Below are positions 49,488-61,087 of a stretch of 64,000 nt of DNA, piece after piece (position 1 is the stretch's first letter; every line of letters starts with the position of its first letter). Source of the DNA: Pseudomonas putida (lineage in GTDB: Bacteria > Pseudomonadota > Gammaproteobacteria > Pseudomonadales > Pseudomonadaceae); the NCBI RefSeq assembly GCF_001636055.1, contig NZ_CP011789.1, positions 1,550,001 to 1,614,000 on the forward strand. The letters run 5' to 3'. The position numbers and the translations under genes are program-made. The notes below the pieces were generated by a model. It had not been told where the DNA came from, made no database searches, and saw only the letters and a program-made list of their open reading frames with translations.

Positions 49488-50939
49488 TCAGAAGCCGTTG
49501 GGGGCGCGGGTGTGCCAGTCGGTGACTTGCTGGTAGCGGTGCGCGACGTTGAGCAGGCGGCCTTCCTGGAAGTACGGGGCCAGCAGTTGCACGCCCACCG
49601 GCAGGCCATCGACGAAGCCGGCCGGCATCGACAGGCCGGGCAGGCCCGCGAGGTTGGCGGTGATGGTGTAGACGTCCTCGAGGTAGGCGGCGACCGGGTC
49701 GGCGTTCTTCGAGCCGAGTTTCCAGGCCGGGTTCGGCGTGGTCGGGCCGAGGATGACGTCGACCTGTTCGAAGGCGGCCATGAAGTCGTTCTTGATCAGG
49801 CGGCGGATCTGCTGGGCCTTGACGTAGTAGGCGTCGTAGTAGCCGGCCGACAGGGCGTAGGTGCCGACCATGATCCGGCGCTGTACTTCAACGCCGAAGC
49901 CTTCGCCACGCGAGCGCTTGTACAGGTCGGTGAGGTCTTTCGGGTCTTCGCAGCGGTAGCCGAAGCGCACGCCGTCGAAGCGCGAGAGGTTGGAGGAGGC
50001 TTCGGCCGGGGCGATCACATAGTACGCCGGGATGGCGTGCTGCATGTTCGGCAGGCTGATTTCCTTGACCACCGCGCCGAGCTTCTCCAGTTCCTTGACG
50101 CTGGCCTGGACCAGTTCGGCGATGCGCGGATCGAGCCCGGCGCCGAAGTACTCCTTCGGCAGGCCGATGCGCAGGCCCTGCAGCGAGGCGTTGAGGTTGG
50201 CGCTGTAGTCGGGCACCGATTCGTCGACGCTGGTCGAATCCTTGGCGTCGAAACCGGCCATGCCTTGCAGCAGCAGGGCGCAGTCTTCGGCGGTGCGGGC
50301 CATCGGGCCGCCCTGATCGAGGCTCGAGGCGTAGGCGATCATGCCCCAGCGCGAGACGCGGCCGTAGGTGGGCTTGAGGCCGGTGAGGTTGGTCAGTGCG
50401 GCTGGCTGGCGGATCGAGCCGCCGGTGTCGGTGCCGGTGGCGACCGGCAGCAGGCGCGCGGCCACGGCTGCGGCGGAGCCACCCGACGAGCCGCCTGGCA
50501 CGTGCTCGAGGTTCCACGGGTTCTTCACCGCGCCGTAGTGGCTGGATTCGTTGGCCGAACCCATGGCGAATTCGTCCATGTTGGTCTTGCCGAGAGTGAC
50601 CATGCCGGCTTCGGCGAGCTTGGCGACCACGGTGGCGTCATAGGGGGCGGTGAAGCTGTCGAGCATCTTCGAGCCGCAGCTGGTGCGTACACCCTGGGTG
50701 CAGAACAGGTCCTTGTGGGCAATCGGTGCGCCCAGCAGTGCGCCGGTTTCGCCATTGGCGCGACGGGCGTCGGCGGCGCGGGCCTGTTCCAGCGCCTGCG
50801 ATTCGGTGACGCTGGTGAAGCTGTTGATCTGTGGGTCGAGCTGCTTGATGCGCGACAGCAACGCGCCGGTCAGCTCTTCGGAGGAAAACGACTTGTCGGC
50901 GAGTCCGCGGGCGATCTCGGCCAGAGTGAGTTGATGCAT
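49488..50939 (-). CDS. gatA: Asp/Glu-tRNA amidotransferase subunit A
   Basis: A 483-residue amidase-signature enzyme. Catalytic Lys76 lies in [23 protein letters not shown], the cis-serine Ser151 in [15 protein letters not shown] and the nucleophile Ser175 in [30 protein letters not shown]. GatA releases ammonia from glutamine for transfer to GatB. Lies between gatC and gatB on the minus strand with short gaps, forming the standard gatCAB operon. Confidence 0.95.
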   Translation of the reverse strand: MHQLTLAEIARGLADKSFSSEELTGALLSRIKQLDPQINSFTSVTESQALEQARAADARRANGETGALLGAPIAHKDLFCTQGVRTSCGSKMLDSFTAPYDATVVAKLAEAGMVTLGKTNMDEFAMGSANESSHYGAVKNPWNLEHVPGGSSGGSAAAVAARLLPVATGTDTGGSIRQPAALTNLTGLKPTYGRVSRWGMIAYASSLDQGGPMARTAEDCALLLQGMAGFDAKDSTSVDESVPDYSANLNASLQGLRIGLPKEYFGAGLDPRIAELVQASVKELEKLGAVVKEISLPNMQHAIPAYYVIAPAEASSNLSRFDGVRFGYRCEDPKDLTDLYKRSRGEGFGVEVQRRIMVGTYALSAGYYDAYYVKAQQIRRLIKNDFMAAFEQVDVILGPTTPNPAWKLGSKNADPVAAYLEDVYTITANLAGLPGLSMPAGFVDGLPVGVQLLAPYFQEGRLLNVAHRYQQVTDWHTRAPNGF

Positions 50940-50954
50940 GGCAGGCTCTATCCC

Positions 50955-51242
50955 TTACTCGATGACTTTCGGAACCAGGTACAGACCGTTCTCGGTCGAG
51001 GGTGCCACCGCCTGGTAGCGATCGCGCTGGTTGCTTTCGGTCACCTGGTCGGGACGCAGGCGCTGGGTGGCTTCGAGCGGGTGGGCGAGGGGCTCGATGC
51101 CGGTGGTGTCGACGGCTTGCATCTGGTCGACCAGCCCGAGAATACTGTTCAAGGCATCGGTAATGCGTGGCAGTTCGCCTTCATTGAGGCCCAGACGGGC
51201 CAGATGGGCGATTTTTTCCACGTCACAGCGTTGAAGCGCCAT
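50955..51242 (-). CDS. gatC: Asp/Glu-tRNA amidotransferase subunit C
   Basis: A 95-residue Gat[65 protein letters not shown] and the C-terminal [12 protein letters not shown] are family hallmarks. It holds GatA and GatB together. First gene of the operon and divergent from mreB, so the gat promoter lies within 51243-51444. Confidence 0.95.
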   Translation of the reverse strand: MALQRCDVEKIAHLARLGLNEGELPRITDALNSILGLVDQMQAVDTTGIEPLAHPLEATQRLRPDQVTESNQRDRYQAVAPSTENGLYLVPKVIE

Positions 51243-51285
51243 GGGGATCTCCAGGAAAAACAGAAACAGAATGCTTCCGTAATGA

Positions 51286-52482
<1,197 letters not shown>

Positions 52483-52657
52483 GTCCTGGCGCTGTCCAGC
52501 CGTCGCTGAAGATCGCCTGGTTTACAGGTGGCACGCACAGTGCTACCTGTATGCGCTGTTGACGTCCGTCGGGCGTCGTTTCCGTCAATCCGCAGGCTGG
52601 TGGTTGCATTGACCTCGTGCAATGACCGCTTGAATCGTCGTCCACGAGGAACGGCCC

Positions 52658-53704
52658 ATTAAACCGCTTTTCTCCAAGGGCCCTTCGCTGGGCGTTCGTC
52701 TGCTCGTGCTGGTGGTGATGTCGGTCGCGCTGATGGTGGTCGACTCGCGCTTTGACGTGCTCAAGCCGGTACGCAGCCAGATGGGGCTGGTGCTGATGGA
52801 ATCCTATTGGGTCACCGACTTGCCGCAGCGTCTGTGGCAGGGCGTGGCCGGGCAGTTCGGCAGCCGCACCGAGCTGATCGCCGAAAACGAGAAGCTCAAG
52901 ACCGAAGCCCTGCTGTTGCAGGGGCGCCTGCAGAAGCTGGCCGCGCTCACCGAGCAGAACGTGCGCCTGCGCGAATTGCTCAATTCTTCGGCACTGGTCA
53001 ACGAAAAGGTCGAAGTCGCCGAGTTGATCGGCGTAGATCCCAATCCCTTCACTCATCGCATCCTGATCAACAAGGGCGAGCGCGACGGTGTGTTCCTCGG
53101 CCAGCCGGTGCTCGATGCCCGTGGCCTGATGGGCCAGGTGGTCGAGCTGATGCCCTACACCTCGCGCGTGCTGCTGCTGACCGACACCACCCACAGCATT
53201 CCCGTGCAGGTCAACCGCAACGGCCTGCGCGCCATTGCCAGCGGCACCGGCAACCCGGAGCGCCTGGAACTGCGTCACGTGGCCGATACCGCCGACATCA
53301 AGGAAGGCGATCTGCTGGTGAGCTCCGGCATGGGGCAGCGTTTCCCGGCCGGTTATCCGGTGGCCACGGTCAACGAGGTAATTCACGACTCCGGTCAGCC
53401 GTTCGCCATCGTTCGCGCCATTCCTACCGCCGCCCTCAATCGCAGCCGGTACATGTTGCTGGTGTTCAGCGATCGACGTACGCCTGAGCAGCGTGCCACT
53501 GATGCAGCGATCGCCCAGGAAGAGGCCGACCGTCAGGACGGTGCGGGTGCCAAGCCGGCAGCCGTGCCAGCACCGGCAACTGCGCCCGCGAGCGGCGCAC
53601 CGGCCCATGCGCCAGCACCTGCCGCCATCGCGCCAGCCCACGGCTCGTCCACCTCACACCCGCCAGCCGCACCCGCGTCGCCTGCACAGCCCCGGAGAGA
53701 ATGA
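52658..53704 (+). CDS. mreC: Rod-shape protein MreC, probable ATT start
   Basis: A bitopic inner-membrane protein of about 348 residues linking MreB to the elongasome. The membrane segment RLLVLVVMSVALMVV is followed by a coiled coil (AENEKLKTEALLLQGRLQKLAALTEQNVRLRELL) and the periplasmic beta domain (GVFLGQPVLDARGLMGQVVELMPYTSRVLLLTDTTHSIPVQVNRNG), with a Pro/Ala-rich tail. GTG 52706 would remove the basic N-terminus. Codon ATT at 52658, seven bases after GAGGA, begins (I/M)KPLFSKGPSLGVRL, which lines up with E. coli MreC MKPIFSRGPSLQIRL. I therefore start there. Confidence 0.88.
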   Translation: MKPLFSKGPSLGVRLLVLVVMSVALMVVDSRFDVLKPVRSQMGLVLMESYWVTDLPQRLWQGVAGQFGSRTELIAENEKLKTEALLLQGRLQKLAALTEQNVRLRELLNSSALVNEKVEVAELIGVDPNPFTHRILINKGERDGVFLGQPVLDARGLMGQVVELMPYTSRVLLLTDTTHSIPVQVNRNGLRAIASGTGNPERLELRHVADTADIKEGDLLVSSGMGQRFPAGYPVATVNEVIHDSGQPFAIVRAIPTAALNRSRYMLLVFSDRRTPEQRATDAAIAQEEADRQDGAGAKPAAVPAPATAPASGAPAHAPAPAAIAPAHGSSTSHPPAAPASPAQPRRE

Positions 53705-54192
53705 TGGCCAGTACCCGTAGCAGAAACGGCTGGGCCATCTGGCTGACCTTCGTCATCGGCCTGCTGCTCAGCGTCACGCCGATGCCGCAGTTCATGGAGG
53801 TGTTCCGCCCCATGTGGCTGGCCCTGTTGCTGGCGTTCTGGACCCTGGCCGTACCCAGCAAGGTCGGCATGACCACCGCCTTCGTGCTCGGCCTGGCCGA
53901 GGACGTGCTCTACGGCACCCTGCTGGGGCAGAACGCGTTGATCCTCACCTTGATCACCTTCCTGGTGCTGTCCCTGCAACAACGCCTGCGCATGTTCCCC
54001 ATGTGGCAGCAGAGCCTGGTGATCCTGGTGGTGTTCGGCATCGCCCAGTTGATCCAGCTGTGGCTCAGCGCCCTGACCGGCAATCGCCTGCCGACGCTTG
54101 CACTGGTGTGGTCGGCGGTGATCAGCGCCTTGCTCTGGCCCTGGATCAGCTTTGCCCTGCGCGGCATGCGCCGACGCCTGCATATCCACTGA
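53701..54192 (+). CDS. mreD: Rod-shape protein MreD
   Basis: A 163-residue membrane protein with about five hydrophobic segments and the MreD-typical LAEDVLYGTLLGQNALILTLITFLVLSLQQRLRMFP. It is part of the elongasome with MreC and RodA/PBP2. The start codons ATGATG overlap the mreC stop by four bases, completing the mreBCD order. Confidence 0.93.
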   Translation: MMASTRSRNGWAIWLTFVIGLLLSVTPMPQFMEVFRPMWLALLLAFWTLAVPSKVGMTTAFVLGLAEDVLYGTLLGQNALILTLITFLVLSLQQRLRMFPMWQQSLVILVVFGIAQLIQLWLSALTGNRLPTLALVWSAVISALLWPWISFALRGMRRRLHIH

Positions 54193-54221
54193 CGCGTCGC
54201 CACTGACACGGAGATGTCCCC

Positions 54222-54818
54222 ATGACTCGACTGCACCTGGCCTCCGGCTCCCCACGTCGACGTGAGCTGCTGGCGCAGATTGGCGTGCCATTCACCGTGG
54301 TCAGCGCCCCCATCGACGAAACCCCGCAGGTTGGCGAAGCCGCCCAGGCTTACGTCGAGCGCCTGGCGCAAGCCAAGGCGGTGGCCGGTTTCAACCTGCT
54401 CGATGTCCCGGGCGTGGTGCTCGGCGCCGATACCGCCGTGGTGCTCGACGGCCAGATCCTCGGCAAGCCGGAAAACCGCGAGCACGCCCTGGCGATGCTG
54501 GGCGACCTGTCCAAGCGCGAGCACCAGGTGCTCACTGCCGTGGCCGTGACCGACGGCAAGCGCTCCCTGAGCCTGTGCGTGGCGACCAAGGTTCGTTTCC
54601 GTACCATCTCTTTCGATGAAGCATGTCGCTACTGGGACAGTGGTGAACCCTTGGACAAGGCCGGTGGCTATGCGATCCAGGGCCTGGGTGCGGTGTTCGT
54701 CAGCGCCATCGAAGGCAGTTATTCGGCCGTGGTCGGCCTGCCCCTGAGCGAAACCGCCGAGTTGCTGGAGCAGTTCGGCATTCCCTGCTGGCAGCATGAG
54801 GATACCGTCCAGCGCTAG
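54222..54818 (+). CDS. maf: Maf-family nucleoside triphosphate pyrophosphatase (YhdE type)
   Basis: A 198-residue Maf protein: [21 protein letters not shown] (phosphate-binding loop), [42 protein letters not shown] (catalytic Asp) and [31 protein letters not shown]. Maf proteins of the YhdE type hydrolyse dTTP and UTP, helping to keep non-canonical nucleotides out of nucleic acids. It sits between mreD and rng, the usual gammaproteobacterial order. Confidence 0.92.
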   Translation: MTRLHLASGSPRRRELLAQIGVPFTVVSAPIDETPQVGEAAQAYVERLAQAKAVAGFNLLDVPGVVLGADTAVVLDGQILGKPENREHALAMLGDLSKREHQVLTAVAVTDGKRSLSLCVATKVRFRTISFDEACRYWDSGEPLDKAGGYAIQGLGAVFVSAIEGSYSAVVGLPLSETAELLEQFGIPCWQHEDTVQR

Positions 54819-54872
54819 CCAGCCGCCCGACAGCGATCCATCATTACCGAAGACCTTTGACGAGAGCCTGCC

Positions 54873-56330
54873 ATGAGTGAAGAGATCCTGATCAACATCA
54901 CGCCGATGGAGTCACGCGTGGCAGTGGTGGAGAACGGAGTGCTGCAGGAGGTGCATGTCGAGCGCACCCAGCGCCGTGGCATCGTCGGCAATATCTACAA
55001 GGGCAAGGTGGTGCGTGTGCTGCCCGGCATGCAGGCCGCCTTCATCGATATCGGTCTGGAGCGTGCGGCGTTCATCCACGCCTCGGAGATCTCCCAGCGT
55101 GAAGGCTCGGCGGTCGAGACCATCACCGCACTGGTCCACGAAGGCCAGGCCCTGGTGGTGCAGGTGACGAAGGACCCCATCGGCACCAAGGGCGCGCGCC
55201 TGACCACCCAGTTGTCGATCCCGTCGCGCTACCTGGTGTACATGCCGCGCAGCAGCCATGTCGGCATTTCGCTGAAAATCGAGGACGAAGCCGAGCGTGA
55301 CCGTCTTAAACAGGTGGTCAGCGACTCGATGGCGCAAGAGAACATCAAGGACGCCGGTGGCTTCATCCTGCGCACCGCCGCCGAGGGCGCGCGTGCTGAA
55401 GACATTCTCCAGGACATCCGCTACCTGCGTCGCCTGTGGGAGCAGATCGGCAGCCAGATCCAGGCCTGCGGTGCGCCGACAGTGATCTACGAAGACCTCG
55501 GCCTGGCGTTGCGCACCTTGCGCGACCTGGTCAATCCGAAGATCGAGAAGATCCGCATCGACTCGCGGGAAACCTTCCAGAAGACCACGCAATTCGTCGG
55601 TGAGCTGATGCCCGAAATCGCCGACCGCCTCGAGCATTATCCCGGCGAGCGGCCGATCTTCGACCTCTATGGGGTCGAGGACGAGATCCAGCGCGCCCTG
55701 GAGCGCAAGGTGCCGCTCAAGTCCGGGGGCTACCTGGTGGTCGATCCTGCCGAGGCGATGACGACCATCGACGTCAATACCGGCGCCTTCGTCGGCCATC
55801 GCAACCTCGAAGAGACCATTTTCAAGACCAATCTCGAAGCGGCCACCGCCATTGCGCGACAGCTGCGCCTGCGCAACATCGGCGGCATCATCATCATCGA
55901 CTTCATCGACATGGAGGACGAAGAGCACCGCCGCCAGGTCCTGCGCACGCTGGAAAAGCAGCTCGAGCGCGACCATGCCAAGACCAATATCATCGGCATT
56001 ACCGAGTTGGGCCTGGTACAGATGACCCGCAAGCGTACCCGTGAAAGCCTAGAGCAGGTGCTGTGCGAGCCCTGCCTGGCCTGCCAGGGGCGCGGCAAGC
56101 TGAAGACGCCAGAGACTATTTGTTACGAAATCTTCCGCGAAATTCTTCGTGAGGCGCGGGCTTACCAGGCAGAAGGCTACCGCGTGCTGGCCAACCAGAA
56201 GGTAGTCGATCGGCTGCTGGACGAAGAGTCAGGTAACGTCGCCGAACTGGAGGCCTTCATCGGGCGAACCATTCGCTTCCAGGTCGAGTCCATGTATTCC
56301 CAGGAACAATATGATGTGGTGCTGCTCTGA
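54873..56330 (+). CDS. rng: Ribonuclease G
   Basis: A 485-residue RNase E/G-family endoribonuclease. The S1 domain is near residues 35-125 (GNIYKGKVVRVLPGMQAAFIDIGLERAAFIHASEI), the 5' sensor and DNase-I-like regions follow with DVNTGAFVGHRNLEETIFKTNLEAA and GGIIIIDFIDMEDEEHR, and the Zn-link cysteines are CEPCLACQGRG. It lacks the long C-terminal scaffold of RNase E, fitting RNase G. It matures 16S rRNA 5' ends and degrades some mRNAs. Start ATG 54873; the next gene, yhdP, follows after about 70 bases. Confidence 0.94.
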   Translation: MSEEILINITPMESRVAVVENGVLQEVHVERTQRRGIVGNIYKGKVVRVLPGMQAAFIDIGLERAAFIHASEISQREGSAVETITALVHEGQALVVQVTKDPIGTKGARLTTQLSIPSRYLVYMPRSSHVGISLKIEDEAERDRLKQVVSDSMAQENIKDAGGFILRTAAEGARAEDILQDIRYLRRLWEQIGSQIQACGAPTVIYEDLGLALRTLRDLVNPKIEKIRIDSRETFQKTTQFVGELMPEIADRLEHYPGERPIFDLYGVEDEIQRALERKVPLKSGGYLVVDPAEAMTTIDVNTGAFVGHRNLEETIFKTNLEAATAIARQLRLRNIGGIIIIDFIDMEDEEHRRQVLRTLEKQLERDHAKTNIIGITELGLVQMTRKRTRESLEQVLCEPCLACQGRGKLKTPETICYEIFREILREARAYQAEGYRVLANQKVVDRLLDEESGNVAELEAFIGRTIRFQVESMYSQEQYDVVLL

Positions 56331-56403
56331 CGCGTTCTGAAACCGTTCGCCCAAAGGCGAAAACACCGCTTGCGGCCATAGTTAATGGACGACTCGGAGG
56401 GCA

Positions 56404-59400
56404 ATGGCCATGGAACGTCTGACCCGCGTTCTAGGCGCGTTGACCCGTTGGGGGCTGGGGCTGTGCGCCTTGCTCGCGGTGCTGGTGGCACTGTATGTCA
56501 GCCTCGGTCGGCAACTGGTGCCGTTGGTGGCCGAATACCGGGCCGACCTCGAAGACAAGGCCCAGCAAGCCTTGGGCTTGCCTGTGCATGTGGGGGCGCT
56601 CGAAGGGCGATGGAGTGGCCTGGCCCCGGTGCTCAGGCTGCGCGACCTGCAATTGGGCGAAGGCTCTGCAGCCTTGCGCCTGGATGACGTCAAGCTGGTG
56701 CCCGACCTGTGGGCCAGCTTGAAGGCTCGCGAAGTACGGCTGGCGCATGTCCAGCTCGGCGGCCTGCAACTGATCCTGCATGAAGACCAGCAAGGTGCCT
56801 GGACCCTTGAAGGCCTGCCGAAGAAAGACGATGCGCCCCTCGACCCTGCCCAATTGCTGCAACGCCTCCAGCAACTGGGCAGGGTCGATGTGTTCGACAG
56901 CCAGGTTACTTTCCAGCCGTGGCGCCGTGATTCGGTCACGCTCACCTATGTCAGCCTTGGTCTGCAAGCCGGTCCGTCGCGCCAGCGCCTGGAGATGCGC
57001 GCGACCCTGCCCGACGGTCAGCCCCTGGCGTTGAACCTGCGCAGCCGCGCCACCCCCGACGCCTGGCGCGATGGACGCCTGGAGGCCTATGTCAGCCTGC
57101 CGCAGAGCGATTGGGCGCGCTGGGTACCGCCAAGCCTGCTCGGGCAGTGGCGAGCCAAGACCCTGCGTGCGGGGGGCGAATTCTGGATCGACTGGAACAA
57201 AGGCCATTTGCAGCGCGCCGTCGCCCGCCTGAACGCGCCGCAGCTGCGCGGCGCCTATGCCGGGCGCAAGACCGTGACTCTCGACAACCTGGCGCTCTCC
57301 AGTTGGGTGCGCCGGGGCAAGGAAGGCTACGAGGTCGTGGTCGATTCGTTGGCTGCGAGTATCGGTGAAACCCGCTGGGAGACACATTTGCAAGCGCGCC
57401 AGCGTCCTGGGCAGGAGGCTGCTGAGGATGTGTGGCATGTCCAGGCCGATCGTCTCGACCTGACGCCGCTGACCCCGCTGATCGATGGCCTGGCACCGCT
57501 GCCGGACAACCTGATGACTGTGGTCGATGCCCTGAACGTGACCGGCACGCTGCGTAACGTCCAGCTCGACATCCGTCCCCATGCCGAAGGTGACCAGCGC
57601 CTGCAGTTCGCCGCCAATCTCGACAAGATCGGCTTCGATGCGTATCACGGAGCGCCCGCAGCGGGCAATGTCAGCGGCAGCATCAGCGGCGATCTCGGGC
57701 ACGGCGAACTACGCCTGGATACCGATGCCTTCATGCTGCATCTGTACCCCATCTTCGGCAAACCCTGGCACTACCAGAAAGCCAATGCCCGCCTGACCTG
57801 GGCGCTCGACAAGGACGGCTTCACCCTCATCGCGCCCTACATCAAGGTGCTGGGCGATGAGGGCAAGATCGCCGCCGATTTTCTCATTCGTTTCAGGTTC
57901 CACGAAGAGCAGGCCGATTATATGGACCTGCGTGTCGGCCTCACAGAGGGCGATGGCCGCTACACGGCCAAGTACCTGCCGGAAGTGCTCAGCCCGGCGC
58001 TGGATGAGTGGCTTCGCAGTGCCATCGTCAAGGGTGCGGTCGACGAGGGCTATTTCCAGTACCAGGGATCGCTGAACCACAACGCCCCGGCGCATTCGCG
58101 CAGTATCAGCCTGTTCTTCAAGGTGCATGACGCAGCGCTCGATTTCCAGCCGGGCTGGCCGCAGGTGCAGCAGGTGGACGGCAATGTGTACATCGAGGAT
58201 ACCGGTGTGCGCATCCAGGCCAGCAAGGGTCTGCTGCTCGACACCCGGGTCAGTGATGTCAGCGTCAACATCCCCCATGTCGAGGGCGACCAGCATAGCC
58301 GCCTGTACCTGGACGGCGAGTTCGACGGCAGCCTGGGCGACGGCCTGAAGATTCTGAAAGAGGCACCGATCGGCACTGGCGAGATCTTCGCCGGCTGGGA
58401 AGGCGAGGGCCCGCTGCAGGGCAAGGTCAAGTTGGACATCCCGCTGGAGCACGGTCTGCGTCCCAAGGTGCTGGTGGATTTCTCGACTTCGGATGCCCGC
58501 CTCAAGGTGGAGCCCCCGGCACTCGATCTGAGCCGCTTGAAGGGTGACTTCACCTTCGACCTCGACAAGGGCTTGAGCGGCAAGGGCATCAGCCTCCAGG
58601 CCTTCGACAGGCCGGTGACTGCGCAGATTCTCGCCGAAGGGCAGGGTGGCCAGATTCAGACCCGGATCAACGCCACCGGCCAGGTGCCGCTAAAGTCGTT
58701 GACCGACTGGCTGCAGTTCAAGCAGGCACTCCCGGCCTCGGGCGATATCCCCTACCAACTTCAGGTCAGCCTGGGGAGCCGCGACAATCGCCTGAGCGTC
58801 AACTCGTCGCTCAAGGGGCTGACCATCGACCTGCCAGCGCCCTTCGGCAAGACGGCGGGCGAGTCACGCGACAGTAGCTTCAGCATGAACCTGCAAGGTG
58901 CCGAGCGGCGCTTTGACGCAAGCTACGCCGATGTGGCGCGGTTGGCCTACGCAGCTTCGCTCGACAAGCTGGCCCAGGGACGCGGCGAGTTGGTGCTCGG
59001 CGGTGGCGATGCGAGCGTGCCGGGCGGCCAGGGCCTGCGGGTGCGTGGGCGCCTCGAATCGCTGGACCTCGAGCCCTGGCAGCAGCAGTTGGACAAATAT
59101 GCAGGTCAAGACCCAGGTGGCAGTGCACGACAGGGCCTGCAGAGCGTGGATGTGAGCATTGGCCAGTTGAAGGCATTCGGCACCGACCTCAACCAGGCAG
59201 TGGTGCGTCTGGCTCGTGTTGCCAGCGCCTGGGACCTGCGCCTGGACAGCAAGGAAGTGATCGGCAATGCGCGGATCCCGGATGCCAAGGCCGCGCCCAT
59301 GGTGGTGAAACTGCAGACCTTGCGCCTGCCGCCGGCCGATCCGCAGGAAGCCCAGGCCGAAGATTCGCCTGATCCGCTGGCCGCCTTCGACCCGCGCAAG

Positions 59401-60225
59401 GCGCCGGTCCTGGACCTGAGCATCGACAAGTTGTATCGCGGTGACGACCTGTTCGGCAGCGCCTCGGTCAAGCTGCGGCCGAATGCCCGTGGTGTGTCGC
59501 TGGACGACATCGACCTCAATCTCAAGGGCCTGCACATCGACGGCAGCGGCGGCTGGGAAGGTGTTCCCGGCAGCACCAACAGTTGGTACAAGGGGCGCCT
59601 GGACGGCAAGGACCTGGGTGACGTGCTCAAGGCCTGGGGCTTCGCGCCCACGGTCACCAGCCGCGATTTCCGCATGGATGTCGATGGTCGTTGGCCGGGT
59701 TCGCCGGCCTGGGTCAACCTCAAGCGATTCTCCGGCAGCCTCGATGCCTCGCTGCGCACCGGCCAGTTCGTCGAGGTCGAGGGGAGCGCCCAGGCGTTGC
59801 GGGTGTTCGGCCTGCTCAACTTCAACTCCATTGGTCGTCGTCTGCGCCTGGACTTCTCCGACCTGTTCGGCGAGGGGCTGGCCTATGATCGGGTCAAGGG
59901 CCTGCTGGTGGCCAGCGAGGGCGTTTATGTCACCCGTGAACCGATCGCTGTCACCGGCCCCTCCAGCAATTTCGAGCTCGATGGCACCCTCGACTTTGTG
60001 CGCGACCGTATCGATGCCAACCTGCAGGTGACCCTGCCGGTCACCAACAACCTGCCGTTGGCGGCGCTGATCGTCGGGGCACCTGCGGTCGGCGGCGCGT
60101 TGTTCCTTGTCGATCGGCTGATCGGCGATCGGGTCGCGCGCTTCGCCAGCGTGCACTATCGGGTCGAAGGTCCGGTCAAAGAGCCTAAAATCACCTTTGT
60201 GAAACCTTTCGATAAATCGCGCTAG
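56404..60225 (+). CDS. yhdP: YhdP-family (AsmA-like) envelope phospholipid transport protein
   Basis: A 1273-residue protein with one N-terminal membrane segment (about 15-37, WGLGLCALLAVLVALYVSL), then a very long periplasmic region rich in beta-strands with repeated DLxxLxG-type AsmA motifs, and a C-terminal hydrophobic part (NNLPLAALIVGAPAVGGALFLVDRLIGD). YhdP-type proteins form bridges carrying phospholipids to the outer membrane. ATG 56404 is listed, but ATG 56410, two codons on, has the better spacing from GGAGG. It belongs to the maf-rng-yhdP-nit-tldD cluster on the plus strand. Confidence 0.9.
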   Translation: MAMERLTRVLGALTRWGLGLCALLAVLVALYVSLGRQLVPLVAEYRADLEDKAQQALGLPVHVGALEGRWSGLAPVLRLRDLQLGEGSAALRLDDVKLVPDLWASLKAREVRLAHVQLGGLQLILHEDQQGAWTLEGLPKKDDAPLDPAQLLQRLQQLGRVDVFDSQVTFQPWRRDSVTLTYVSLGLQAGPSRQRLEMRATLPDGQPLALNLRSRATPDAWRDGRLEAYVSLPQSDWARWVPPSLLGQWRAKTLRAGGEFWIDWNKGHLQRAVARLNAPQLRGAYAGRKTVTLDNLALSSWVRRGKEGYEVVVDSLAASIGETRWETHLQARQRPGQEAAEDVWHVQADRLDLTPLTPLIDGLAPLPDNLMTVVDALNVTGTLRNVQLDIRPHAEGDQRLQFAANLDKIGFDAYHGAPAAGNVSGSISGDLGHGELRLDTDAFMLHLYPIFGKPWHYQKANARLTWALDKDGFTLIAPYIKVLGDEGKIAADFLIRFRFHEEQADYMDLRVGLTEGDGRYTAKYLPEVLSPALDEWLRSAIVKGAVDEGYFQYQGSLNHNAPAHSRSISLFFKVHDAALDFQPGWPQVQQVDGNVYIEDTGVRIQASKGLLLDTRVSDVSVNIPHVEGDQHSRLYLDGEFDGSLGDGLKILKEAPIGTGEIFAGWEGEGPLQGKVKLDIPLEHGLRPKVLVDFSTSDARLKVEPPALDLSRLKGDFTFDLDKGLSGKGISLQAFDRPVTAQILAEGQGGQIQTRINATGQVPLKSLTDWLQFKQALPASGDIPYQLQVSLGSRDNRLSVNSSLKGLTIDLPAPFGKTAGESRDSSFSMNLQGAERRFDASYADVARLAYAASLDKLAQGRGELVLGGGDASVPGGQGLRVRGRLESLDLEPWQQQLDKYAGQDPGGSARQGLQSVDVSIGQLKAFGTDLNQAVVRLARVASAWDLRLDSKEVIGNARIPDAKAAPMVVKLQTLRLPPADPQEAQAEDSPDPLAAFDPRKAPVLDLSIDKLYRGDDLFGSASVKLRPNARGVSLDDIDLNLKGLHIDGSGGWEGVPGSTNSWYKGRLDGKDLGDVLKAWGFAPTVTSRDFRMDVDGRWPGSPAWVNLKRFSGSLDASLRTGQFVEVEGSAQALRVFGLLNFNSIGRRLRLDFSDLFGEGLAYDRVKGLLVASEGVYVTREPIAVTGPSSNFELDGTLDFVRDRIDANLQVTLPVTNNLPLAALIVGAPAVGGALFLVDRLIGDRVARFASVHYRVEGPVKEPKITFVKPFDKSR

Positions 60226-60233
60226 GAGTGGTC

Positions 60234-61085
60234 ATGAAGTCAGCAGTGATCCAGATGGTCAGCCAGGACGGCGTACTGGCCAACCTGCAGCGCGCTCACG
60301 TGCTGCTGGAGCAGGCCGCTGACAGCGGTGCACGGCTGGCGGTGCTGCCGGAGAATTTCGCGGCCATGGGGCGGCGCGATGCGGCGGCGATCGGTCGCGC
60401 CGAGGCGCTTGGCGAAGGCCCGATCCTGCCATGGTTGAAACGTGCCGCACGCGACCTCAGGTTATGGATTGTTGCCGGCACCTTGCCGTTGCCGCCGGTC
60501 GATGAACCCGAGGCCAAGGCCCATGCCTGCTCGCTGCTGGTCGATGAGGACGGCGAGATCGCCGCGCGTTACGACAAGCTGCACCTGTTCGATGTGGACG
60601 TGGCCGACAACCGCGGGCGCTACCGTGAATCGGACGATTACGCCCATGGCGCGCAGGTGGTGGTGGCCGATACGCCGGTTGGACGCCTGGGCTTGTCGGT
60701 GTGCTACGACTTGCGCTTTCCCGAGCTCTACAGCGCCCTGCGCGCTGCCGGGGCCGAGCTGATCAGCGCGCCGTCGGCGTTCACTGCGGTGACCGGCGCG
60801 GCACATTGGGAAGTGTTGATCCGTGCCCGCGCCATCGAAACCCAGTGCTACATGCTGGCCGCCGCGCAGGGCGGTATCCATCCAGGCCCGCGGGAAACCC
60901 ATGGCCATGCGGCGATCGTCGACCCTTGGGGGCGGATCGTCGCCGAACATGCGCATGGCGAAGCGATATTGCTCGCCGAGCGCGACGCTGAAGAACAAGC
61001 GTCCATACGGGCGCGCATGCCGGTCGTTTCGCACCGGCGCTTTTTCTCGCAGGACGCCTTGCGGCCTGCGCACACCTCGGAGTGA
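60234..61085 (+). CDS. Carbon-nitrogen hydrolase (Nit-type amidase)
   Basis: A 283-residue nitrilase-superfamily enzyme with the catalytic triad Glu40 (LPENF), Lys115 ([11 protein letters not shown]) and Cys157 ([11 protein letters not shown]). The sequence is close to the Nit1/YbeM branch, whose members deaminate deaminated glutathione (a metabolite repair reaction); the substrate here is inferred, not proven. ATG 60234 has AGGAG five bases upstream; the GTG at 60228 is too close to it. It lies eight bases after yhdP and just before tldD. Confidence 0.87.
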   Translation: MKSAVIQMVSQDGVLANLQRAHVLLEQAADSGARLAVLPENFAAMGRRDAAAIGRAEALGEGPILPWLKRAARDLRLWIVAGTLPLPPVDEPEAKAHACSLLVDEDGEIAARYDKLHLFDVDVADNRGRYRESDDYAHGAQVVVADTPVGRLGLSVCYDLRFPELYSALRAAGAELISAPSAFTAVTGAAHWEVLIRARAIETQCYMLAAAQGGIHPGPRETHGHAAIVDPWGRIVAEHAHGEAILLAERDAEEQASIRARMPVVSHRRFFSQDALRPAHTSE

Positions 61086-61087
61086 CT

